Below, in pieces: positions 26,484 to 36,451 of a DNA stretch of 64,000 nt. The position numbers and the translations under genes were made by a program. The notes below the pieces were generated by a model, which saw only the letters and a program-made list of their open reading frames with translations, did not search any database and had not been told where the DNA came from. The stretch's first letter is position 1. Every line of letters begins with the position of its first letter. Source of the stretch: an uncultured Collinsella sp. (GTDB taxonomy: Bacteria > Actinomycetota > Coriobacteriia > Coriobacteriales > Coriobacteriaceae); assembly GCA_900541235.1 (NCBI GenBank), contig UQIW01000001.1:1-64000 (forward strand), read 5' to 3'.

Positions 26484-26643
26484 CTTTTGAAGCCAGCCCA
26501 TTTGGGACGGGCCTCTTATGACTACTTTTTCCTGCGCGCTTGCCAGGCTCGCCATGGAGTGTCCCAAAGTGCCGGCATAAAAGGAACGTCCCTAGCTGCC
26601 GGGCATGGGATACCATGGTGGCAACCTAGCGAAAGGATGTTTC

Positions 26644-27732
26644 ATGGCACATGTCGATGACCAGCGCGTGGCGCGCGTGCTCGATGCGCTCGAGGCTCAG
26701 CACCCCGGCGCACAGCTGCTCGTAAACGACCCGTGGTCGATTTATTACCTGACCGGCTTTTATGCCGATATGTTCGAGCGTTTTTGCGGCGTGCTGCTCG
26801 CACGCGGTAACGAGCCAGTGATCTTGGTCAACGCTCTGCATCAGCTGCCCGAGTATGACAATGCCCGCGTTGCCTACCACACCGATACCGACGTCGTGGC
26901 CGATGCCATCGCTCGCGAAATCGATCCGACCAAACCGCTCGGCATCGACACCGTCATGCGCTCCGGCTTTTTGATGCCGCTCATGGAGCGCCATGCTACG
27001 AGCGAGTTTTTCCTGGGTGACTTTGCCGTCACCGCAGCGCGCACCCACAAGGATGCCACCGAGCAGGAGCTCATGCGCGCGTCCTCGACCGCTAACGACG
27101 CCGTGATGGCCGATGCCATCAAGCTCGTCCACGAAGGCGTGACGGAACGCGAGATTGCCGACCAGATGCTCGGCTTGTATCGCAAGCACGGCTGCGAGGG
27201 CTTTAGTTTTTCGCCCATCGTGAGCTTTGGTGCCAACGCCGGCGACCCGCACCACGAACCCGACGACACCGTGCTCAAGCGTGGCGACGTGGTGCTGTTC
27301 GACATTGGCGGACGCCGCTGCAACTACTGTTCGGACATGACGCGCACGTTCTTTTGGGGCGAGCCGGACGAGGAGACGGCGCGCATCTACGACATCGTGC
27401 GCCGTGCCAACGAGGCCGCCGAAACACTCATCGCACCGGGCGTGCGCATGTGTGACCTGGACCGCGCCGCACGCGACGTGATTGAAGACGCGGGCTATGG
27501 GCGGTACTTTACGCATCGCCTGGGTCACTCGATCGGCCTGCAGGACCACGAGCCGGGCGACGTTTCACTCGTCAACGAGCAGGTCGTAGAGCCGGGCATG
27601 ACGTTCTCCATCGAGCCGGGCATCTACCTCCCCGGCCGCACCGGCGTCCGCATCGAGGACTTGGCCCTGGTGACCGAGAAGGGCGTCGAGATTCTCAACG
27701 CCTACCCTCACGACCCATTCCGCCTAGACTAG
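26644..27732 (+). CDS. Xaa-Pro aminopeptidase/dipeptidase, M24 family
   Basis: A 362-residue cytoplasmic metallopeptidase that removes residues next to proline. The N-terminal creatinase-like domain (LLVNDPWSIYYLTGFYADM) precedes the pita-bread fold. Metal ligands are visible: Asp in FDIGGRRCNYCSDMTRTFF (two), His in HRLGHSIGLQDHEPGD, Glu in FSIEPGIYLPG and Glu in VRIEDLALVTE. ATG 26644 has AAAGGA 7 bases upstream. It stands alone between intergenic palindromes. Confidence 0.9.
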   Translation: MAHVDDQRVARVLDALEAQHPGAQLLVNDPWSIYYLTGFYADMFERFCGVLLARGNEPVILVNALHQLPEYDNARVAYHTDTDVVADAIAREIDPTKPLGIDTVMRSGFLMPLMERHATSEFFLGDFAVTAARTHKDATEQELMRASSTANDAVMADAIKLVHEGVTEREIADQMLGLYRKHGCEGFSFSPIVSFGANAGDPHHEPDDTVLKRGDVVLFDIGGRRCNYCSDMTRTFFWGEPDEETARIYDIVRRANEAAETLIAPGVRMCDLDRAARDVIEDAGYGRYFTHRLGHSIGLQDHEPGDVSLVNEQVVEPGMTFSIEPGIYLPGRTGVRIEDLALVTEKGVEILNAYPHDPFRLD

Positions 27733-27761
27733 CCTGGTCCCCAAGCCCCCAAACTAAGTTG

Positions 27762-27825
27762 CGGTGGAATAGTTCCTGGATGGGCTGCTAGAACCCAAAA
27801 ACAGGAACTATTTCACCGCAACTGA
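27762..27825. repeat. palindromic repeat B (TTGCGGTGA family)
   Basis: The left arm begins GTTGCGGTGGAATAGTTCCT and the right arm ends AACTATTTCACCGCAAC. Same arm sequence as repeat A with compensating changes. It lies between the convergent peptidase and folC genes. Confidence 0.85.
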
Positions 27826-27837
27826 TGAGGGGATGGG

Positions 27838-29181
27838 CTAGCGCAGCAGGCCGGCTACTTCGCCGGCTAGGGTGATGGTGCCGGCGGCAACGAAGGACTC
27901 GCCCACGGCGTCAAAAGCCGCGAGAGCCTCGGGCACGCTAGGGTACACACCGGCAAGCTTGTTGGCGTCCACCAGGGCAGCAAGTTCCTCTGCCGGCAGG
28001 GCGCGATCGGAATCGGTCTGGGTTACGACCACACGCGGGAAGGCCGGAATCAGAACATCGACAATACCGGCCACATCCTTGTCGGCCAGTGCGGCGCACA
28101 GCAGCGTGGGGCGATTCTCGACGCACGGATCTATCTCGTCCAGCGCGCTCACAAAGTTCTCGCAGCTCTGAGGGTTATGGCAGGCGTCGATCAGCTTGAG
28201 CGGATCGGTCCCCAGCACATCAAAACGACCCGGCGTGGGGCAGCCCATAAGCGATGCATCCAGCGCATCGTGGTCGAGCTCGCGGCCCAAATACCCCTCG
28301 CACAGCATAATCGCGCACGCAGCATTCTGCGGCTGGTAGGCCGGCTTAACCATGCTTGACGTATAGATCGCACGCGGCGTGGTGCAGCTAAACTCAACCG
28401 TGTCGCCCACGTGTGCCGGAACCTTGGTTGTGGCATGGTTCACCACGAGCGGCACCACACCGCACTCACGGCAACGGGCATCCATCACGCGCTGAACGCT
28501 CGCCTCATGCGTACCCTCGCCCAAAACAACAAAGCGCCCAGGCTTAATAACCGCAGCCTTCTCCCCCGCAATGGCCTCGAGCGTGTTGCCCAAAATACGT
28601 GTATGATCGAGCCCAATGCCCGTAATGGCAACGGCGACGGGATCGGTCGCACTCGTGGCGTCCCAACGCCCGCCCATGCCAACCTCAAGCACGGCTACGT
28701 CCACGCAAGCCTCGGCAAACACTACAAGTGCAGCAGCCGTCAGCAGGTCAAACGGTGTGATGGTATAGGCGCGCTCCCCTGCCGCCACACGGCGCGCATT
28801 CACGCGATGCCCCGCCTCGACAGCTGCCGAAACGCCATGGGCAAAGGCCTCGTCGCTCACGACGCACCCATCAACCTCCATGCGCTCGGGATAGCGCACC
28901 AGCTGTGGCGACGTATACAGCGCGGTTTTGAGCCCCTCACCACGAAGAATGGCAGCCGAAAAACGCGTAGTCGAAGTCTTGCCATTGGTACCGGCAACCT
29001 GGATGCAATCGAAATACTCGTCCGGACGCCCCAGCTCATCGAGCATATCGACAACCGTCTCAAGCAGAGGACCAGCATCCCCAGAAATCCGCCCCGTATC
29101 AGCAGCAAGCCCCACAGCCTCATCAAACGAAAGCAACTCAAACGAGAACGGCACAGAATACGACCCAGAACGCTTAGCCAT
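27838..29181 (-). CDS. folC: folylpolyglutamate synthase / dihydrofolate synthase
   Basis: A 447-residue Mur-ligase-type enzyme. It has the P-loop QVAGTNGKTSTTRFSAAIL, the conserved LEVGMGGRWDATSATDPVAV and the C-terminal DACHNPQSCENFV motif. It adds glutamate to dihydropteroate and to folates. I chose ATG 29181 because GGGGA lies upstream. The N-terminal 40 residues before the P-loop region are of usual length. It lies downstream of valS on the same strand with a 280-base gap. Confidence 0.92.
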   Translation of the reverse strand: MAKRSGSYSVPFSFELLSFDEAVGLAADTGRISGDAGPLLETVVDMLDELGRPDEYFDCIQVAGTNGKTSTTRFSAAILRGEGLKTALYTSPQLVRYPERMEVDGCVVSDEAFAHGVSAAVEAGHRVNARRVAAGERAYTITPFDLLTAAALVVFAEACVDVAVLEVGMGGRWDATSATDPVAVAITGIGLDHTRILGNTLEAIAGEKAAVIKPGRFVVLGEGTHEASVQRVMDARCRECGVVPLVVNHATTKVPAHVGDTVEFSCTTPRAIYTSSMVKPAYQPQNAACAIMLCEGYLGRELDHDALDASLMGCPTPGRFDVLGTDPLKLIDACHNPQSCENFVSALDEIDPCVENRPTLLCAALADKDVAGIVDVLIPAFPRVVVTQTDSDRALPAEELAALVDANKLAGVYPSVPEALAAFDAVGESFVAAGTITLAGEVAGLLR

Positions 29182-29460
29182 AACCCAAAGTCCCCTCAAC
29201 ATAAAAAGAGGCCCGAATCAACAACGAGCCCCTCCCATTCAAAATGTCAGCCAAACACCGCTTTGCAGCAGAATCAAGGCCACAACCAAGTGGCCCTAAC
29301 ACGCCAGTTGCAAACAACCACGTAAACGAACTAGGAGCGGCCCGACGCTTTGCTCGATACAAGTTCCGCACGCAAAGGACAGCACTTAATGTGCTGTCCG
29401 TCTTGCGCAGGACTGTCCGCAGTAGCGAGCAAAGCGTCGGGACGCGCCCCTCAGCGCAAT
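29182..29460. other. folC-valS spacer with nested hairpin
   Basis: No gene is seen. The centre is a 101-base nested palindrome (29341-29441) that follows the valS stop and probably ends or processes its transcript. Confidence 0.6.
29341..29441. repeat. nested palindrome (16-bp outer and 9-bp inner perfect stems)
   Basis: Outer arms CCCGACGCTTTGCTCG (29341-29356) and its exact inverse (29426-29441). Inner arms GGACAGCAC (29377-29385) and its inverse (29391-29399). Sequence between them pairs in part. It may act as a terminator or structured RNA. Confidence 0.85.
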
Positions 29461-32157
<2,697 letters not shown>

Positions 32158-32177
32158 ATATCTCTCCCTGTCCCGCC

Positions 32178-32217
32178 GGGGAGGAATGTAGGCCCACCAG
32201 GGCCTGCATTCCTCCCC
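32178..32217 (-). promoter_or_regulatory. strong hairpin in the valS leader
   Basis: A 40-base hairpin: GGGGAGGAATG(C)AGGCCC stem, 4-base loop TGGT on the minus strand, one internal mismatch. It ends about 20 bases before the valS start, directly before the ribosome site. No T run follows, so it is not a simple terminator. Confidence 0.6.
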
Positions 32218-32310
32218 TTAGGTATCGATTACTTCAGTCTGATATGACTTCGCTGAGGCTTAAACAAACACACAGAATAACACAGGTAGTTGGGGTTATT
32301 GCGTATATAT

Positions 32311-32347
32311 AAAATAGCCTCCGACCACGGATGGTCAGAGGCTATTT
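32311..32347 (-). terminator. clpX operon terminator
   Basis: A 16-bp stem (one mismatch) AAATAGCCTCTGACCA with loop TCCG, followed by TTTTATATA on the minus strand. It begins 22 bases after the clpX stop. Confidence 0.88.
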
Positions 32348-32368
32348 GCAAGCACGTTTTTGGCTGGT

Positions 32369-33775
32369 TTAGCCGTAGATGCGCTGGGGCTGCTCTTCGC
32401 CCTTTACGGAGGCTTCGGTCACAACGACCTTGGAAACGCCTTCCTCGCTGGGCAGGTCGAACATCGTCTGCTGCAGAACGTCCTCGCAGATGGAGCGCAG
32501 GCCGCGGGCGCCGGTCTTGCGGGCGAGCGCCATGCGGGCGATCTCGTGCAGGGCGGCGTCCTCAAACTCAAGCTCAACGTCCTCGAGCTGGAACATCTTA
32601 CGGTATTGACGCACCACGGCGTTCTTGGGCTCGGTCAGGATCGACACCAGGTCGTCCTCGTCAAGCGCCTGCGTCTGGGTGACGACGGGCGTACGTCCCA
32701 CAAACTCGGGGATCATGCCAAAGGCGTTGAGGTCCTGCGGAAGCACCTGACGCAGCAGGTCGTTCTCGTCGACCGAAGTGGGGCCGGCGATCTCGGAGTT
32801 AAAGCCCACGCCCTTGTTGCCCACGCGATCGGCGATGATCTTGTCCAGACCCACAAAGGCACCGCCGCAAATGAACAGGATGTTGGTCGTGTCGATCTGC
32901 AGCAGCTCCTGCTGGGGATGCTTGCGGCCCCCGGTGGGCGGAACGCTGGCCACCGTGCCCTCAAGAATCTTAAGCAGCGCCTGCTGAACGCCCTCGCCCG
33001 AAACATCGCGGGTAATGGAGAGGTTCTCGGCCTTGCGGGCGATCTTGTCGATCTCGTCCACGTAGATAATGCCCACCTGCGCGCGCTCAATGTCGCCATC
33101 GGCAGCATTGATGAGCTTGAGCAGGATGTTCTCCACGTCCTCGCCCACATAGCCGGCCTCGGTGAGCGCGGTGGCATCGGCGATGGCAAACGGCACCTCG
33201 AGGATGCGCGCGAGCGTCTGGGCCAACAGGGTCTTGCCGGTACCGGTGGGACCGAGCAGCAGGATGTTGGACTTGGCGAGCTCTACCTCGTCCATATCGT
33301 CATCGAACTGCGAGCCCATGTCGTCATCAAAGGCAGACACCGCAGCGCCGCCCTCGATCACGCGGCGATAGTGGTTGTACACGGCAACCGACATGGCGCG
33401 CTTGGCGTCCTCCTGGCCCATTACATAGGCCGAAAGCTCGTCATAGATCTCGTGCGGCGTCGGCACGTGCGTGATGACCTGACGGTCGTCCTCGAGCTCA
33501 AAGCCCTCGGTCTCGGGGTCCACGGCGGGCTGGGATGCAGCCTGACCGTGGTCGTTGAGGAAGCCCGGCAGCTTGCCGTTGCGGGCGGCGTCCATAAAGT
33601 CCGAAGCCAGCGACTCCTCCAAAATCTCGGAGCAGGCGGCAACGCACTCGTCGCAGATAAAGATGTTGGTCGGACCCTTTACAAGGCGGCGAACCTGCCC
33701 CTGCTCTTTTCCGCAAAAGGAGCAGCGGATGGGGTTGCCGTTCTCGTCAAAGTTGTCCTGCATGTTACCTGCCAT
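32369..33775 (-). CDS. clpX: ATP-dependent Clp protease ATP-binding subunit ClpX
   Basis: A 468-residue AAA+ unfoldase. The N-terminal zinc-binding domain has CSFCGKEQGQ and FICDECV. The core has Walker A GPTGTGKTLLAQTLA and Walker B IIYVDEIDKIA. It unfolds substrates and feeds them to ClpP. I chose ATG 33775, one base after the clpP stop; an ATG at 33763 with AGGT upstream is also possible. An acidic insert of about 40 residues lies between the zinc domain and the core. Confidence 0.95.
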   Translation of the reverse strand: MAGNMQDNFDENGNPIRCSFCGKEQGQVRRLVKGPTNIFICDECVAACSEILEESLASDFMDAARNGKLPGFLNDHGQAASQPAVDPETEGFELEDDRQVITHVPTPHEIYDELSAYVMGQEDAKRAMSVAVYNHYRRVIEGGAAVSAFDDDMGSQFDDDMDEVELAKSNILLLGPTGTGKTLLAQTLARILEVPFAIADATALTEAGYVGEDVENILLKLINAADGDIERAQVGIIYVDEIDKIARKAENLSITRDVSGEGVQQALLKILEGTVASVPPTGGRKHPQQELLQIDTTNILFICGGAFVGLDKIIADRVGNKGVGFNSEIAGPTSVDENDLLRQVLPQDLNAFGMIPEFVGRTPVVTQTQALDEDDLVSILTEPKNAVVRQYRKMFQLEDVELEFEDAALHEIARMALARKTGARGLRSICEDVLQQTMFDLPSEEGVSKVVVTEASVKGEEQPQRIYG

Positions 33776-33776
33776 C

Positions 33777-34397
33777 CTAGGCGTCCTTCGCGGCGAGATC
33801 GCGCGAGGTGACAATACGGTCAATCAGGCCGTAGTCGAGGGCCTCGGCAGCGGTCAGGTAGTTGTCGCGCTCGGTGTCGGCCTGGACCTTCTCAATGGGC
33901 TGGCCCGAGGCATCGGACAGGATCTGATTGAGCTCGCGGCGAGTCTTCTTGATCTCCTCGGCCACGATCTCGATCTCGGTCTGCTGGCCCTGGGCACCGC
34001 CGCTGGGCTGGTGAATCATGACCTTGGAGTGCGGCAGGCAGAAGCGTTTGCCCTTAGCACCGGCCGAAAGCAGCACGGCGGCCATGGACGCAGCCATACC
34101 GACGCAGATGGTGGAGACCTGCGGCTTGATAAAGTTCATGGTGTCAAGAATCGCCAGGCCGGAGTAAACCTCGCCGCCGGGCGAATTGATGTAGAGCGAG
34201 ATATCCTTCTCGGCATCCTGGCTCTCAAGATGCAGCAGCTGGGCAACGACCAGGTTGGCACTGACGGAGTTGATCTCCTCGCCCAAGAAGATGATGCGGT
34301 CGTTGAGCAGGCGCGAATAGATATCGTAGCTGCGCTCGCCGCGCGGCGTCTGCTCGATAACGTATGGCACGAGGGCGGAATCGAACTTAGCGATCAT
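33777..34397 (-). CDS. clpP: ATP-dependent Clp protease proteolytic subunit
   Basis: A 206-residue serine protease forming the ClpP barrel. Catalytic Ser is in GMAASMAAVLL, His in HSKVMIHQPSGG and Asp in DTERDNYLTAAEA. I chose ATG 34397 (MIAKFDSALVPYVIEQT) because GGAG lies 6 bases upstream; ATG 34409 would add four residues. It is followed at once by clpX and preceded by tig, the common tig-clpP-clpX order. Confidence 0.95.
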   Translation of the reverse strand: MIAKFDSALVPYVIEQTPRGERSYDIYSRLLNDRIIFLGEEINSVSANLVVAQLLHLESQDAEKDISLYINSPGGEVYSGLAILDTMNFIKPQVSTICVGMAASMAAVLLSAGAKGKRFCLPHSKVMIHQPSGGAQGQQTEIEIVAEEIKKTRRELNQILSDASGQPIEKVQADTERDNYLTAAEALDYGLIDRIVTSRDLAAKDA

Positions 34398-34445
34398 ACG
34401 CATCTCCATTTCTCTCTTGCGGACCAATAATGGTTCTAGACAAAC

Positions 34446-34484
34446 GTACGGTGCCCGCATGCTATGCATTGGCTGGCACCGTAC
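34446..34484. repeat. 10-bp stem hairpin between tig and clpP
   Basis: GTACGGTGCC (34446-34455) and its exact inverse (34475-34484) with a 19-base loop. No T run. It may be an mRNA processing or stability element separating tig from clpPX. Confidence 0.6.
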
Positions 34485-34561
34485 GAAGCGACCGGATAAC
34501 CGGTTTATAACTTTACCCCATCACGGGCGCACGCATGCGCTCGCGGGCAAGGTGGCGAGAA

Positions 34562-35863
34562 TTACTCGGCGTCCTTGGCGGTCTCGTCGACCTCGGTCAC
34601 CTTGGCGTTCTCGACCAGGTGGTCGACGGCCTTGGAGCGACGGATGGACTCGCGGACGGCAGGCATGCGGCCATCGGCGATGAACTCGGCCTTGGAAGCC
34701 TCGACGTCCTTGACGCCGGCCTTCTCGAACTCGGCGTTGATGTCGTCCTCGGTGACCTCGATCTTGAGCTCACGGGCGAGGGCGTCCAGAGCCAGGGACT
34801 CACGGGCAACGTCGTTGGCCTGCTTGTGCAGGTCGCCGATGAACTGCTCCATGGTCAGGCCGGAAGCGGGCAGCCAGGTGTCCAGGGTCATGCCGCGGGC
34901 AGCGAGGTTGGACAGGAAGTTCTGGCCAAGCTCCTCAAAGACGGACTGCTCGTAGTCGGCGTCCATCTCGTCGAGCTGCAGACGCTCGGCGAGAGCGGAG
35001 ACGCAACGGTTCTCCTTCTCGGCCGGAAGGCGAGAAGCCTTGTCCTGCTCGATCTCGATCTTGATGGCGTCGCGCATAGCGTCGATGCTGTCGAAGCCAA
35101 AGTCGGACTTGACGAGCTCGTCGGTGAGCTCGGGGGTGTTGCGGACCTTGATGCCCTTGACGGTGACCTCGACGGTGTGGGTCTCGGCCTCCTCGCCCTC
35201 CTCGACCTCGTCGGTCCAGGTGACGGTCTTGACGTCGTCAACGTTAGCGCCGATCAGGGCCTCATTGAACTCCTTGGGGTTGCTGTCGCTACCGGCGATG
35301 AGCATACGGCCCTCGGCGGCAAAGTTGTCGGCGTTCTCGACGGCCTTGAGGTCGACGGTGACGTAGTCCTCGGCCTCGACGGCGCGACCCTCGACGTCCT
35401 CGAAGGTGGCACGGTAGTTGAGGAGCATCTCGACCTGGTTGTTGATCTCGGACTCGGTGACCTCCGCAGGGGGCATCTCGATCTCGACGGCGTCGAAGGA
35501 GGAGAGCTCAGCGGCGGGACGCAGGGAGAACTCGACGGTGTAGGTGTAGTCCTCGTGATCCTTGGCGAGGTCGAGCTCCTTGTAGTCACCGCTCTTGGTG
35601 GGGACGATGTCCAGCTCGTTGAGGACGGCGGGCTCGTTGGCGGCGATCAGGTCGTTGGTGGCCTGAGCGAGGGTAGCCTCGGCGCCAAGAGCGGAGTCGA
35701 TGACCGGACGGGGGGCCTTACCGGCGCGGAAGCCCGGGAAGCGGTACTTCTTGGCGGTGTCCTTGTAGGCCTTCTTGATCGCGGCGTCGACGTCGGCGGC
35801 CGGGATGGTGACCGTAGCGGTGAGCTTGGCGTCCTTGACGTCAGAAGCGGTGATGTTCAACAC
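34562..35863 (-). CDS. tig: trigger factor
   Basis: A 433-residue ribosome-bound chaperone. It has the N-terminal ribosome-binding domain with the signature region (YRFPGFRAGKAPRPVID), the FKBP-like prolyl isomerase domain (about residues 150-240) and the helical C-terminal substrate domain. I chose GTG 35863 because AGGAGG stands just before it; the ATG at 35875 overlaps that ribosome site and is unlikely. First gene of tig-clpP-clpX. The C-terminus ends in a short charged tail. Confidence 0.93.
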   Translation of the reverse strand: MLNITASDVKDAKLTATVTIPAADVDAAIKKAYKDTAKKYRFPGFRAGKAPRPVIDSALGAEATLAQATNDLIAANEPAVLNELDIVPTKSGDYKELDLAKDHEDYTYTVEFSLRPAAELSSFDAVEIEMPPAEVTESEINNQVEMLLNYRATFEDVEGRAVEAEDYVTVDLKAVENADNFAAEGRMLIAGSDSNPKEFNEALIGANVDDVKTVTWTDEVEEGEEAETHTVEVTVKGIKVRNTPELTDELVKSDFGFDSIDAMRDAIKIEIEQDKASRLPAEKENRCVSALAERLQLDEMDADYEQSVFEELGQNFLSNLAARGMTLDTWLPASGLTMEQFIGDLHKQANDVARESLALDALARELKIEVTEDDINAEFEKAGVKDVEASKAEFIADGRMPAVRESIRRSKAVDHLVENAKVTEVDETAKDAE

Positions 35864-35951
35864 GTTCCTCCTCATACTGCCCAGCTTATCTGAGGTGCTG
35901 GTACCTTTATGCAACAAAGTGTCGCGACGGCCAGGGCCGACGCAGATGCGT

Positions 35952-36035
35952 TGGTGCGGGCGAAAGGACTCGAACCTTCACGGGAATCCCACCAGAACCT
36001 AAATCTGGCGCGTCTACCAATTCCGCCACGCCCGC
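35952..36035 (-). tRNA. tRNA-Leu (UAG)
   Basis: An 84-base tRNA on the minus strand beginning GCGGGCGTGGCGGAATTGG, with a 7-bp acceptor stem, anticodon loop TTTAGGT (anticodon TAG), a class II variable arm (GGGATTCCC), T arm GGTTCGAGTCC and an encoded CCA. Confidence 0.95.
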
Positions 36036-36137
36036 ATGAGCGCACAGACTAGGAATGATAGCAGATACGAACGGCAAGCGCACGCACACGTTTTTAGCTC
36101 ACGACCTCACCACGAGCGCAAGGCATCCCATCTCATA

Positions 36138-36203
36138 AGTTGCGGTGAAATAGTTCCTGTTTGGGGCTCCAGTCCTCCAAAACAGGAACTATTCCACCGC
36201 AAC
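36138..36203. repeat. palindromic repeat C (TTGCGGTGA family)
   Basis: The left arm includes GTTGCGGTGAAATAGTTCCT and the right arm AACTATTCCACCGCAACTT. Nearly identical arms to repeats A and B with a different loop. Confidence 0.87.
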
Positions 36204-36377
36204 TTCGGTGCGACTCGGCAGTCTGGCGGTGCTGGCCATGCGCCGGAAAGCGTGTCCCAGCTTGGGGCCTCGGAATGGGATGCGGCTTCCGCTATAGCCA
36301 TCAACCGGAAACTGCAACCCGTTTTGAGCCCCTATTCCGGGATGCACTTTCCGCCGAGGGCCTCAAACGGAAACTGC

Positions 36378-36417
36378 AGCCCACAATTCGGTCGAAAAGT
36401 GGGCTGCAGTTTCCCCG
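36378..36417. terminator. hairpin after the xanthine-dehydrogenase-like operon
   Basis: A perfect stem of about 16 bp (GGAAACTGCAGCCCAC against its inverse) with an AATTCGGTCGAAAA loop. It lies about 35 bases beyond the stop of the leftward operon. There is no clear T run, so it may be a repeat rather than a true terminator. Confidence 0.45.
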
Positions 36418-36451
36418 GGCTAGGCAAAGAGCGGCGGATGCGTCGCCTCGT

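Larger units (their letters stand above)
26167..26643. other. intergenic region rich in inverted repeats
   Basis: Contains palindrome A (26227-26288) and a longer inverted repeat with arms at 26342-26361 and 26464-26483. No coding sequence is recognised. The promoter of the M24 peptidase gene must lie in the last 150 bases, but I cannot place it. Confidence 0.6.
36036..36451. other. intergenic region with palindromic repeats
   Basis: No gene is recognised. It carries palindrome C near 36138-36203 and, before the xanthine-dehydrogenase stop, a hairpin of arms GGAAACTGCAGCCCAC (inverse pair at about 36378-36417). A diverged GGAAACTGCAACCC half copy lies near 36307. Confidence 0.6.

Noticed and set aside
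32158..32368. T-box riboswitch before valS
   Set aside because: No specifier stem, AG-bulge or T-box sequence is recognisable; only a simple long hairpin.
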